Shown here: in pieces, positions 37,416 to 55,339 of the stretch
Numbering within the stretch: the stretch's first letter is position 1
How the letters are laid out: each line of letters starts with the position of its first letter
From: Pegea sp. RAD2-039
Taxonomy: Eukaryota; Chordata; Thaliacea; Salpida; Salpidae
NCBI GenBank assembly: GCA_034620365.1
Contig: JAQGEQ010000071.1
Coordinates: 5,394,001-5,458,000, forward strand
Length of the DNA stretch: 64,000 nucleotides
Direction of reading: 5' to 3'
Translations under genes and position numbers: made by a program
The notes under the pieces: model-generated
What the model was told of the DNA's origin: nothing
What the model saw: only the letters and a program-made list of their open reading frames with translations
Database searches by the model: none

Positions 37416-39960
37416 TTAAAAGAATCTGAAACTAACTTGGTTCCCAGGTTTTCGATTTAAGGCTTCGTGGACAGTTTGTGGCAGAGGATAACCGTCAGTG
37501 GTCGGAAGAAAAAAAGTTGCCACAGCAGAACCGAATGAACAAACAGAAAATATAATATATGGTAAACTTAAAAGTTTGTTTTCCTGAAAATATTTTTACT
37601 TAGTTTTTAAAATTATCATTTATATATATTTATAGGATGAAGAAATACTATTTTTAGAGAAATTTATTTTTAAATGTTTAATTACTTATATTCAGGCTTT
37701 TAAATCCAAGTAATGACTTACAGCTAAGCTTATAAAGGGAGCAACAATTGAACCAATTCTTGCTACACTTGATGAAGCTCCACTTGCCACATTACGCATA
37801 GAAGTTGGAAAAATTTCAGCACAATAAAGAAATAATACATTAAAACATGAAGCAATAGCAAGTTTCGCTGTCAAACCAAAAGATAAGCGCCAAGCAGAAG
37901 AACCATCTTTAATATAAGATAAGCTTTCAGATAAGGTTTTTTCTTCTTGTAATTTATTGTTAACTAATCAATAACTTAATTTATATTTCATACAAAGTTT
38001 AAGAAGTTATTTTTAGTAGAATATAATAAGCTCCCACCAGGTTTGAAAACCATACCAATTAAACCACAAAAACATATTAGAAATGTGAGTATTAAAGTTT
38101 TTCTTTTTCCAAATCTAAAACAACAACAAAATTATAAACTTATTTCAATTATATATCTTTACTTTGGTGAGTTCATAAAGAATATGACAATGATGCTAGC
38201 TGGCGTCTCTACTAAACCAGACAAAGCGAGCCCTAGAAATAAGTTTGGGGTAAGATCAGTAACACTTAATGTCAATCCATAGTAGATAAGTGCAGATGAA
38301 ATCCTGTAGAAATATAAAAGTGACAGCTCTCATGATGTCTTAATCCTGGAAATGCTACATTAGTTAATCACTAAACAAAAATATAAAAATTGATAAAAAC
38401 TTGGGAGACTTTGACAAAAATAAATTATTTTATATTTCAGTCTAAAATAGAAATATTTTAATAGAATTTTTTTTACCAAACGAATGCACCGTTGAAGAGC
38501 CATATAGCAAGGGTTTTGTGGCGTAGTAAATCGAATAAAGTGCTACTCTTTATCGCTTCTGGTGGTACTAACTGTATCATACCATCTACAAAATAAATTG
38601 GTTGAAAAGATTTGGATAAAAATATTATGTTATTTAAGATTATAAATTTTGTAAAGAGTTTTTGTTTCTAACTCGCTTCAGTTGTTAGATAAAATTGTTT
38701 ATTGAGCTGAATACTTTCGATCGTTCTTCCATTATTTCTTCCAATTGCTTCAAGTTGTTTTTCAGCTTTTTCTAGCGATCCTGACGAATGTAACCAACGC
38801 GGAGACTCGATCATCCTATTTAATTCTCATATATCAAACCGAAACAGTTCAAAGATTTTAACAATTTTGCCATTGGATTATTTCAGTGATTAAATTATTT
38901 GTCATTTAAGTTTAGGATAATAACAACAAATATGACCAATGGTTGGTTGTAGTTACGTGAAAAGTAGAAGAACGGACAGAAGAAACATTATTCCTCCGCA
39001 GACATAACAGATTAATCTCCAATCCTCTAACAAAAAAGAAATTCCAGAAAATATTCCGATACCAAATCCAAAAGCGATATGATAAATCATTCCTACCAAT
39101 GAATGAATTGTGAGAGTATTTGGTTTGAAATATATAGATACCTGCCCAATTCCAAGCCTTATCTCCAACTAACTCTCCGACTAAAGTGAAAGCCGTAGCG
39201 CATCCACCAACAAACAAACCAGCAAACAGTCTTGAAACTAGAAAAGTTTGCCAGCAACCAGTTAGTCCTGATATTATGTTTGTAAGTCCTGCTAAGGCGA
39301 CATCTGAATTGTACAAAAGATTGTTATTTATGAGGATTTACAATAATATTTTTTGTGTCTTCTTTATAATAATACAATTAAAACGGTTGAAATAGAAACT
39401 ATTTTTGTTCTAATCTTATTCTGGGCTATCAGATAAAAATTATCTTTTTCATGGTTTGTAAAAAAACTATTTTTATCTTTAGGTAAATAGTAAAAATTTG
39501 ATAAGTTAATGATTACATAAAAACAAAATAATCAGTTTACTAGGTAACAACACAGAACGCCGTCCAAAAATATCTGATAGTTGACCAAAAATAAAACTTC
39601 CTAACATATATCCGACCATAAACAAACTTTCCATTAAATCTACAATCCATTCATCATCTTCCAATTTGAACTAAAATCATAATTATCAATAACCGGTTTA
39701 TTTTAATTCCTTTATCTACTTCTTCCACAATTGTGTTTAGATTATTTCCATTCGTTTGATTGTTAGCTGGCTTAGCCCCAACAATAACCATTAACAATAG
39801 CTGTGTTGGTTGAAATATCTAAAAATGCTGTGATAAGTTATCACTTGTTTAAACTTTCTTGTGATAAACTTACATTAACTAAAATTAACAGAGAAACTAA
39901 CAGAATCTGATATCTACCACAGTGTCCAATAATATCAAAAGCCTGGTCAATTTTTATCAT
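37416..39960 (-). CDS. SLC22-like major facilitator transporter, 11 exons
   Basis: Probable plasma-membrane carrier of organic ions. Exons: 39960-39874, 39818-39720, 39670-39541, 39303-39142, 39092-38957, 38815-38673, 38585-38477, 38303-38163, 38114-38056, 37963-37722 and 37583-37416; 1476 nt, 491 aa, all in frame. Family marks in order are the N-terminal [14 protein letters not shown], the loop motif [23 protein letters not shown] after the fourth membrane segment, ESPRWL after the sixth, YYGLTL in the seventh, [10 protein letters not shown] before the eleventh, and a C-terminal [16 protein letters not shown]. The extracellular loop between membrane segments 1 and 2 is only about 35 residues, with one clear N-glycosylation site (NQT), against about 100 in typical SLC22 proteins. 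An SVOP-like carrier is the alternative. The acceptor of exon 10 could instead be at 37945. Substrate cannot be told from sequence. Confidence 0.87.
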
Positions 39961-44490
<4,530 letters not shown>

Positions 44491-45008
44491 CTTCAAATCT
44501 TCATATTATTCAAATAATCTTTTCAATTTTAGTATTTTTATCTTAGTACAAAAAGTTTATTGAAGAACTGTACTTTTGTTTTAGCTTGGGGGTTTTAACT
44601 TGTTTTTTGACAGCAATTTTTTAATTTGAAATCTATTTCAACTTTAAATTCTGTAAACAGTTTTAAAATTATAAACTTAAATTATCAAATCAATTTGAAA
44701 TAACTTATTTATGTTCACCACTGTAACAAATAAACTAAATTTGAATTAGAGTCTGTTTATTTTCACAAACTTCACAAAATGGAAATAGTTAGCATTTTTC
44801 ATGATTTTCAATTTTGCTTTTTCTAATATTTTAGTTAAACATCTAAATAAGTTTTTAGAATTCAAACCAACAAACTTTATTATTGCATTTCTAGATAAAT
44901 TGACATTTCTTTCAACAGAATTTTATTCACAAAAAATTATTCTAATAAATAAAAGATCATTTTTAAATATTTAAAATTTAATTATTTATAAAACTTTTAA
45001 TTTTCCAA
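44491..45008. other. Tail-to-tail 3' UTR region
   Basis: This 518-base interval separates two convergent stop codons. A plus-strand AATAAA at 44729-44734 suits the aminotransferase, and a minus-strand AATAAA at 44922-44927 suits SEPSECS. If both are used, the mature 3' UTRs need not overlap. No other feature is seen. Confidence 0.5.
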
Positions 45009-47392
45009 CTACTGCTTCACAAAACGTTTTTTGATATCAGTAAAAGCCTTGCCAAGTCGCTTTATCAGTTGATCACATTCTTTTTGCTTCATACCAATAG
45101 CAGCAGCTACAGTTATATAAGAAAATGGATAAGTATTAGAATGAGCACCAAACCCAACAAAGTCAAAGTCTTCAATTCGTTTGTGTGCACCTATTCCAAC
45201 AACCCTGTAAATTCAAAGATGTCTTACAACAAAAGCATTTTGTTACGGTTGGCATTTCTAAACTTTTTATATCATTACCATTCTATTTAAATATTCATTT
45301 TTATATTATACAGAAACTTGTAAAATGCCATTTATTTTTTCGATATTTGTATTCTAACTATATAAGATTATTTGTAAGAATGTGTGTTAGCGAGAGGTGT
45401 CTTCTTTCGCGTTTTTTTGTAATAAATAGAAGTAGAAATCAAACCTTGCTCCTGAAACGTTCCTTGTGAAAAGCATCGAACCCAGCTCAGTAACTTGCTC
45501 ACTTGGCAACGTGGATAAAGTCATCACTAAAAAACCGATTGTCAACAAGTTTTTAGTTTAAATAAACAAATGACTTTACCCATCGAAATCGGATTGTTTG
45601 GAGTGTGTAGGACTTTTTCTTTAAATGTTTCAGCTAATTTGCATAATTCGTTTTTGAAGTAGGAGAAATTTTCCTTTAAAAAGGAAATAATTCAAATCAT
45701 GATTCAAATTAAGATAAAAAAACAACTTTTCGCTCCTTTAAAAGTTGCTTCCATCCACTGACTCCCATTGAAAGGGATGTAATAAAAAGATCGATAGCTG
45801 GTGAAGCAGAAGCTCTTCCAGCGTATGTAGCAGCTACTTTAGTTAAAAAACTTTCAGAATTTTTCTTTTCAAAACTACCCACAATAGCGCCCCCTACCGG
45901 AACCATCAAATTTTTATCACAACTCTGAACAAAAGCATCGACACGACCTAACCGAGCTGCCTAAAGATCAACTTTGTGATTAGAAGATGTTCAAACTGAA
46001 GTATAAAACAGCAAATTAAATATAGAATCACCTGATTAAGCAAATGACAACATTTAGAGGATTGAAGTCCATAAGCGTTGTTGACGACATGTGCGATGTC
46101 AAGCTCTTTACACAAGATTGCAATTTCTTCTATTCTGAAAAAGATAATCACAAAAAAGAAGAATCGAAGTTGATGCTAACCGATCTGGGACTCTTGGAGC
46201 AAAACATGACGTTGTTGAATGGATGCAGAGAACATTTTCTGATCCTACATCTGCAATCTTTTGTTTGATCGCTTCTACATCAGTCCTCAATTCATCTCCT
46301 TCTAATTTATTTTCTATAATCAAAGGTTTGAAACCAGCTGATATCATCGACTAAAAAAGTAAATAATTTAATAAATTCTGTTTGGAAACACTGACTATCA
46401 TATTTAAGAAACCTTGAAACAGGACTTTTGGTCTATTCTCGGCCATATAATGTATTTAGCGTTGGGTTTGATAGACTTCAAAGCAAGAAAAATAAGTAAT
46501 AAAGTCATACCAGTGGCCATCGGAATAATAATACAAGAACTTGCAGATGAAATACCTAAATTACAAATTTTAATATTACAAACAATCTATAATCTCATAT
46601 TAATTAATTAAGTATTTGTTTTATATTATAAATATATTTGTAAAACGTTTATTTGTGTCTTGCTTCAAAACCAAAAAAAGTATTTTGATGTCTATTATTA
46701 TAAATAAATCATTTAATAGCATTGAAAAATATAAAATAAAATTTATTGAATAAATTAATAATTTGAATAATTATAAATCTTCAACAGTTTAAACCTGAAA
46801 GCTGAATTATATGGAGCATAAGATTTGAGCAAAGTTGGTTTAATATACTCGAACCAACAGCTTTTGGTTGAACCGCGGCAACATCACCTGATCTTCCAAC
46901 ACCATGAGCTAAACTTTAAATAATTTTAATAGAAAAAAAGATAATATCTGATTGAATCAAGATACCGAAAATGTCTTTTTACAACAATTTGTGAATAAAT
47001 TCTTCCTTCTCTTTCACCCGCTCCACAGACGTTTAAGGAGTTATTACTATCTAATAAAGCTAACTGATTTAAAATCAATTCAATTATATTATCATCAATG
47101 CCATCTGGTAAAAGTTTTTGCTAAAAAAACACAATTGTTTCAAAAAGGTCAAATTTGAAAAGTTTTATAAAATATATTACAAGAATTTGTTTTTATTTTT
47201 TTCTGTTTTAGATTTTAATTTTACAAATTGATAGAAATTAAATTTGTATTTCTGATTGTAAATATTCAATACACTTACATGTTCTAAAAGTTTCTTAATA
47301 ACATTTGAAACTGATTTCAATGAATTTTGCCCTCTATCCAGGTAAGACTGTGGGACTAGATTATTACAAAGTTTTAATAAAGTAGGATCCAT
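45009..47392 (-). CDS. SEPSECS: O-phosphoseryl-tRNA(Sec) selenium transferase, 10 exons
   Basis: PLP enzyme that converts phosphoseryl-tRNA(Sec) to selenocysteinyl-tRNA(Sec) with selenophosphate; its presence implies the animal makes selenoproteins. Exons: 47392-47279, 47120-46966, 46913-46795, 46555-46413, 46350-46181, 46134-46032, 45960-45727, 45673-45580, 45526-45445 and 45204-45009; 1410 nt, 469 aa (human 501). Conserved pieces are [104 protein letters not shown], the PLP-Lys motif [48 protein letters not shown] and a C-terminal IGMKQKE. The protein ends soon after this, lacking the acidic human tail. Exons 3 and 8 follow AAAG acceptors, chosen because they alone keep frame and conserved sequence. 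The start ATG is the first in frame after an upstream acceptor-like TAG. Confidence 0.94.
45368..45404 (+). repeat. Dispersed repeat fragment, copy 2
   Basis: Plus-strand partner of 6711-6747, sharing TTATTTGTxAGAATGTG and GTTAGCGAGAGGTG. It lies inside the last SEPSECS intron (45205-45444), so it is not coding for that gene. Confidence 0.55.
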
Positions 47393-50300
47393 ATTGAAAT
47401 GATCTATCAACAGAAGAAGAGTTATTCATTTCATATAAGGGATTAATTTTTGTGATTATATTGATTCTCATTCTAAGAAATCTAACATCATCATGGTAGA
47501 GATCTTAATCTTTCCCTTATACATCCTCTCTTTGTTCTGCCCATAACACTTTTCTCATTTTTCTAACTACAAAGTATTAACTTAACTACTTACTCAATGT
47601 AATAATGAACCCACTCATTCAAATGTTCACATTTTATATATTTTATCCTGTAATATCTCAGGACATAACAAAATTATATTTTCATCAGTGATTTTTCTTT
47701 TGGATACCATTTTGTTATTTCTTTTTTAGTTTAATTTAATGTATTTATGATTTTAATCATGAAATGACTCATCTTAACTTCTGTATAGCCAACTTTGCAA
47801 AGATTAACAATCTATCTATCTTATTTTAACTGAAAATGCATGATTAATGCTTTAGACTTTTTAAGATAATTTCATACAAGTTCTGACCAATCTTATTCAA
47901 TTTATTACATTAAATCTTTTTCACTCATTATATTACAATTGCACCTCACATTAAATGCTTGTAGAATGAAAAGAATCTCTGATCTAAAAAATCTTGTCAA
48001 AAATTTATATAAAACAAAATATAAGCTCAATTGGAAGAAATATGAAATTGGATATTAGGTAACATGAGGGAAAGTTAAACTTGTAACAAAATCTCAAATT
48101 CCATAAATTTGTAAAATCAAAATTAAACTCTCTCCCACCCAGTTGTATCTCAGTGATCTTGAAAAACTGAACTTTTCAACCTAAACTTTCAGAAGGTTCT
48201 CACTAAAGACAACAATTATAAAAATATTATTTTAAAGAAATCAAATCTTAAGTCCTTATATTGAAAAAGATATCATGTGGCTTGTCTCATTTCAAAAATA
48301 ATTTATTACAAAAGCTTTTCTTAGATTTGTCCTTTATTCTACAAGACTATTTTTTTAAATTTAATCTTTATAATATTGGCGCCTTTTATGAACATTAATG
48401 ATATTTAGTTTTTTAATAACTTTTCAATACAATCTACACAATTTGGAATATTTCTTCTTGAATCCATCACTACATCAAATTTTGTCACCTCTTTTAATTT
48501 TATTCTAAAGCACTTGAGTAATTTGTTGAAAAGGTTTTTTTTATTTACTTGGTACCTAATTTTTTCTCAGCCTTATTACAACTTGCATAAATTTGCTTTT
48601 CCTTTATTTTTTCTATCTTACATTCTGCATTATCTGAGAGTTGCATATTTAGTTATCTGCAACCATGCCTTAAATAAATAGAAAATAAATGAATAGAGAA
48701 AAAGAATTGAAAATAGACAAAAAAAAATGAATCAAAATATTTAATTTAAGAACTTAAATTAATATTCTATCTGTATTTAAACTGCTTAAAGAAAAACTGA
48801 ATCTTATTCTAAATTTATTTTAAAGCGACTTAATTTTAATAACTTTACGGTGAATATGTTACCTACTCCAAAAGTCCTCAACCTTATCGACTAAAATCAT
48901 AACAAATGATTTAAGCAATTTAGCAACTTGGTTTATAAAATCCCCTTAAGTAATACTAAACATTACTATGCAAAATGGCGGGTAATTTAATTAGAAAAAT
49001 TAATTGGCAATAATTAAATATTATTACGCATTCAAAATTAATAAATTCTTTTATCTTAAAAAAAAGGTAAGATTAGTATATAAGCAATTTTTATATCTGA
49101 ATAAAATTAATATTTCTAATATTCGTCGGTTATTTTTTTCTCAGAAATTAGAGAGGTAATTGCCAGTTACCAGCCAGGCAACTAAGACTCACAGGCTTAT
49201 GTAAATACAGCGATTAAAGGTAAATAAGGTAGCGCATCACAAATAGTTTTTAAAAACACAGAAACAAAAAAGAAGGAAAATATTTTATTGAAGTAAAGAT
49301 TTGGTTAGGATGAGATGCATAGTTTTGCGGGTGATATCAAGCAGTGGAAGTAAGCAACAAGTAAGAAAAGTTTAAACATGTTTAGAAAATTTTAACGAAA
49401 AGAAAGGTTAATAAAAGTTCTAGGTTCAATTAAGCATGAAAACTTTACGTAGTATGTTCTCAAGAACTATGTTTAGAACTATATATATGGCTATATATAT
49501 TTCTAATAACTGTTACAAGTCTAAAATAAAATATTTTAGTTACTTTTGTGGTATTCTTATAAAATTACCAAAACATAAACGGCAAATAGTTTTTGAAACT
49601 TGTTAAGAAGTGACATGAAGAAAATAATCTTGTTCAAGCAACTAGACATTATTGAATTATTCACCAAACTGCTAAATGTATCAAAAGTTATATTCTCGTT
49701 AGTGAGTTGAATTAGAACGAATACATAAATAACTCCTTAAAAGGAAAAGTGAGTTGTGCAAAGAGCTGCATAGCACTGCATCTGCTTTCAGGAAAAAGCT
49801 TTGTGTTCTTTAAAGTCGGCTTACTGAAAACAATAAAAACCATACGGATCATTAGAGATACGTCTAAAGTCTTAAAACAAATTGGTCGTATAGGCAAGTT
49901 TGTGTCTTTGATTCAACTATTTTTTCATTTTAGATTAGATTCTCTGACCTTATGCATTTGGAATTGTAAAATCAAACATTGAATTAAAACAAGTACTAAA
50001 AAGCTAAATAGAGTTTAACTAGTGTTTTGACATGTATATGTGATTTAATTCTTTATAAGATGGTCATAAAAACTGTTGAAAATTTTAAGCATTTTATTTG
50101 CAAGCTACATTATTAACAGTAAGTCCTTTAACTTTCAACAAGAATTTATAAAAGTGTTTAAATTTTAATAATATCACTGGAGTTAAAAAATTCTGAATTT
50201 TCTATTGATAATCTGCAAATCTTGTACTAAAAAAGTTTTGAACCCATAATCTAGTAGAAAATAAGTAGGTAGGCAATTTTCAAAAGAAGTTTAGACTTTA

Positions 50301-53300
50301 ATATATGCTACTATTAGTTTTTATGAGCTTCATGAAAAGCCAAGCTGAAGCTGCATGTGTAAAGTCAAGTTAAAGAATTTTTTCATTAAAAAGTAATAAA
50401 ACACGTTTTAAAAAAGATGTTCCATTCACCAATCCAAAATTATGTTTCTTCTTTAATGTAAACAACTGTTAGATGTAATGTACATAATTTGTTTTATAGC
50501 TTAAAGTTTATGGTAAAAGTGTTTTACGGCAGCAATAAATTTTACATGGAAAATCTTTTTGTGTAATATTTGTTTATACATGTTGAATTTAAGGATTTAT
50601 TTGCATATGCAAATGATGTTGGTTGTATATACTACTAGTCCTGAAACAGGGAAATATCGAGCTAAAAATATCAACCTAAAATAAAATAAGTGCTATTAGA
50701 AATCTTAAAAATGTTGTTCACAGAAGAAAATTAGTAGAGATTGCTAAAGACACAAATGAAAAAGATTTAAAATAACTAGAAGATGTATTTGCTCCATTAA
50801 ATTAAACCTGTAGCATTGTTTTTTTGTACAAATATCAAATGATCTATTACAAAACCGAGTAAGTTTGTTCAAACTTCATCACTATAAAAGATATTTTACT
50901 ATCTTATCTATATACCAACTTTAGAACATCTGGTTTCTAACCACTTTAAAGATTACTTGTAAATTGTTAAACCAATAAATTGATATCATAAGTGTCAACA
51001 AGCTGCTCTAAGTTTAATATTATTTAATTGTTTTCTAGTTTTACTCTTCTCGGTAAAACGAAGTAAGTGTTTTTTTATGCATTTTTATTTATAAATTTTA
51101 TTTTCTAAGTTTGATAAGTTAATAATTTTTCTCTAAGAGGTTTTCTACTCCTGTAAATTACAAAACAAACTTTTGAAATCGCCAAAAGAATGAGTTTGTA
51201 GGCTTTGTGACTAGTTCAGTTTGCAGTTCGAAACTTTATTTTATTAAATATAAAATTGATTTAAAAATTTGTTGGTCATATATCACACAAAAATTATGCA
51301 TTAATACAGTATTTTGCAAACTTTTCAGTTAAATATTTTACAATAATAATTACAATGTTTAAAAACAATTATTTAAAAATCCAAATTGAGCTTACGTTAG
51401 TTTCACGATTGAATGATCTAATTAAATCAACTATCTAAAAAAATCTTTGAAATAAAAATATTCCACGAATTTTTAAGCCATATATTACGCAAGTTGTACA
51501 GCTTAATCCTAAACTTAATCTTTTCACAAGGCTTAAACAAAGTTTTTAAAGCATTTTAACCTATTTGTAAATATGACTCATAAGACAATGGATAATCTAA
51601 AACGAGTTGTATGCTATAGTTTCTATGAACAAAATTTGGAATTACTAAAGAGAGATTACAAAATATTACATTAATATAAGAATAATATAAAAACATCATA
51701 TTCTTATCACAATTATATAACTTTACTTGGACAGAAATCTATATGCGCGAAAAAATGTTTATCTAAAAATATTTTAAAATCTTACAATTTATAGTTTTAA
51801 TTTCTTTTTTAACTCCAATCTAAAATTTAAGAAGTTAAGAATTATAGTTTAACTAATTTCAGCCTCTTGTATTTTTGGGGTTAGAGTCTAATTTACGATA
51901 GTGTCATTTCATTGTTAATGTGGTTCTTTGTCAAGTATTTCAAAGTTTTTAGTAGTTTACAAAATCTTTGAGATTATATCGTTTAGAGTCGTGTTTTTCC
52001 TAGCTAGTAATCCATTTTTAGTTATATATAGTATATTCAAACTTTTTACAAATTTTTGATATACCTTTTTACTGTAAAACCTCTATAATTTCAAGGTACA
52101 ATCGAACAGTTGGTTTAGGAACTTATTTATTATTGAATACAAAGAATTATTAACTTTAAAAACTTTAATTATAAACTTAGATAAAAAATATAGATAAATA
52201 GTTAAAAAGTAAAGTATTTCTAAATTACACAAAAAGCTATTTGTTTAAACATTGTTGCTAGGTTTCACAGAAAATCTCTTTTTCTAATCGTTTCAATAAG
52301 TTTTTTTGTGTGCTTTGTACCCACTTAACTTTCTATTTACTTAATTAAAACCAAGCAAAGTTATTTTATTTACAATAAGCAATCACTCAAGTCAAAACTG
52401 TAAATAATCCTAAATCCATTAGTAAATAAAAAGCATGTGAAAAAAATTATTCGTCAAAATTAAATCAATTTCGCTAGCTTAGCACCTGAAGATATCTAAA
52501 TATGAAATAAAAAAAATTCCTAAGCATAATTGTTTTTCATTTTTAACTTTTATTTCATTAAAAGGCTTTGAAAATATATTTAATTCTCTATCTGTACATA
52601 ATTCTGAATGATATAAATTAATTGACCAAAAACTAATTGACTAAAATGTAAATTTAAAAACTGAAAAACAAATAATTTTTAATTGTTTTTAAGCATTAAA
52701 GGTATAACATTAAGGTATAACCAATAATGTTTAATAATTAGTTTAGCAACTTTTTTTTCTTTTTTAAAGGTATCAAAATTTAGTCTCAGAAGACTAGACT
52801 TCATGAGTGCTAAACAAACATTGAACAAAAAAGATTTTATGAGGTGAACCAATTAAATTATCGCAAAAACGTGTTTTTATCAAAATATACATTCAACAAA
52901 GCCACAAAATCATCACTTTAATTACATTTCTTAAAATTATTTTTGTATAAATTAGTTTATTATTAATATCATTAAGAAGAAAAATAAGTTTACTTGTTAC
53001 TATATAGTTAAGAGAATATCTATATTTTTTGTTAAATAATATCTATCTTGAAATACTTGTAAGTTGTATAATAATATTAGTTTTAAAAAAGTATTTTATC
53101 AGACGTTTGAAAATTGTTTAAAATTTGCATTTTAATTTTACAAGGGGTGTGGAGGTTTTGGATTATTTCCAAAAAGATCATTTACTTCTACAAACGTTAA
53201 TTTGTTACATTTATAAACCAAATAAAAGTCAATTTTATTTTAAACACCATTTCCAATGATTCAGCTTTTGGCTTGACTTTTAAGAAGTACTTTTATTACA

Positions 53301-55325
53301 AAACTCTTAAAAAGAAAAAAAATGTGTGACATAATTGTATTTTACAAAAATAAAAAAAATTTAAAATAAATTTGAAATAACAAACTTAATCTTAAATGTT
53401 GATATAAAAAAGTATTTCAAGATCTACCTTTTTACTTTAATTATATTATTGAATTTAATAAATGTAATGAATCTTTTAAACCAAAATAAGCTTTCAATTT
53501 ATCTAATAACTCAAAGTATAAATTACATTTTGCTGGTTTTAAAACATAATCTAAAAATTTGGATTTTAATTCAGTTAAATTTGGTAAAATTTCATAGATA
53601 AATTAATATTTAAAGCTAAATAACTTGATGGAAATTGTTTTCTATTTTATCATTAAAACCAGGATTTAGTTTTAAACCATTTTTATGAGTTGTGTGCTCA
53701 AAAAACATTTTATTTACTAATAAAATCATTTGATTATTTACTTATTAGTAAACCTTATCAAAAAATAACACTAATTTCATAATTGATTAATTAACAAAAG
53801 TATTATTAGATGAATAGTTATTAGTTGTCTATCGACAGAAAGGAAATAATCATTCAAAATGTAAAAAATATTATAGTTTGTTTGCAAAGTTGCCTAACAA
53901 GCTTTTTTTGCGATTCAATTTATATATTAATACAATTAAATTCTATAATGTTTTTTTTTCTTTGTCATAATTGATATATGCTTAATGACTTTGGCTTTGT
54001 TATACTAAACAAATATACTTTAATAAGTCTTAATTCATATCTTAATTAAATTTTACAAATTATAAAATGTATTATGTACAATCATCATTAATTACACATT
54101 AGTAAAAAGTAAGTGCTGAAATGTATTAATCTATTTATTTGCTGATGAAAGCACTGATGTAGATAAAAAACCATACAAAAAACCCTGATTACTATTTAAA
54201 AAATCATCTGATTTATGTTTATCCTAAAAATTGATTTTACAACTAAAATAAAAACTTTTTAATCAAGAATGATTAATATATCTGATTTTAAATGATTAAT
54301 CAAAATAAATTAATAAAGATGAAAAATTAGAAAGCTTGTTAAAATAAATAAAAAAATCTTTTAAGTTAAAACTTCAAAATTTGTTTGGTATAAGTTTTAC
54401 TTTGTTTCTAGATAAAAACTTAACAAATATTTGTATTAATAATAAGCGATTAACTTTATCATTCATTATTTACAAAAGAATTGGTGCAGAAAAGTGTCCT
54501 TAGTGTAATCCAAAATTTGATGCAACTAAAAAACTGTTCAAAAACATATTTTCAACATGGTTCATTTAAATATAAGTTTTTTAAATTTTATTTTTGAAAA
54601 TGATATTCTTATTAAGAAAAGGCTGTTTCTAAAGTAAAACCATTATTCTATTCTTCTGCATTTAAATTTTAGAATTAATTTGATATTTCTTATAATCTTA
54701 TATTGTTATAAACCTAAATATTTGAATGTAATTATTTTAAGAATTTGATTCAAAAACCTTTCATATCGAATGTTGAAACAAATAAACTTAAAAAGCTTTA
54801 ATACCTCAAAATATGTAGATGTGTTACATGATTTTTTGATGTCTAACATCGTTAATACATTACATTAATGAAAAAAATTCCGAATTACTCAGTTTGAAAA
54901 CTATCACGTTACATCTTCCCAAGCCTACTCACAAACTTCGTGAACATTTCAGTGAAAAATCATTTTAATTTCATAAAAAACTATTAAAAAAATGTTTAAA
55001 TGAAATTTCATCACTTAACAATAAGTTTCTACAATTTTAATTTTTTAGTTTACAGAAATTTTAACTTTTGGTATTTCTTAAAAACTTATTTCTTCAACCA
55101 ATACCTTAAACACAATGTTAAGTTATCCGTTTTATATGATTTTTTTGATAATCAGCTTAAAGTTGAGGTTAGCGCATGTACTTAAGCGATGATTTGAGAA
55201 TTTTTTGGACGATAACAATTTAGTTTTAAAGTTTTCGATTCAACAAATCATTTAGAACAACTTTTATCTGATCAGATAATTAATTAAAGCTTCGTGCCAT
55301 TAAAGTAAAAGGACAAAATTGTAGA
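47393..55325. other. AT-rich gene-poor interval
   Basis: Nearly 8 kb between the SEPSECS start and the predicted end of the cyclin D transcript. The left end should hold the SEPSECS promoter. A slightly GC-richer patch near 49.16-49.25 kb (containing GCCAGTTACCAGCCAGGCAAC) has no coding content I recognise. A possible transposase relic lies near 54.13 kb. Otherwise nothing is supported. Confidence 0.45.
54132..54176 (+). pseudogene. Possible hAT transposase relic
   Basis: The plus strand here reads YLFADESTDVDKKPY, which resembles the DESTD-type motif found in hAT-family transposases and related domesticated proteins. No other part of a transposase is recognisable nearby and the frame is open only briefly, so if genuine it is a heavily decayed DNA transposon. 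Chance similarity of 15 residues cannot be excluded. Confidence 0.2.
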
Positions 55326-55333
55326 ATTTTACT

Positions 55334-55339
55334 TTTATT
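55334..55339 (-). terminator. CCND: Candidate cyclin D polyadenylation signal
   Basis: AATAAA on the minus strand, about 1.47 kb beyond the cyclin D stop. I saw no other AATAAA on this strand between here and the stop, and the plus-strand purine skew of the cyclin transcript ends at about the same place. Confidence 0.45.
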
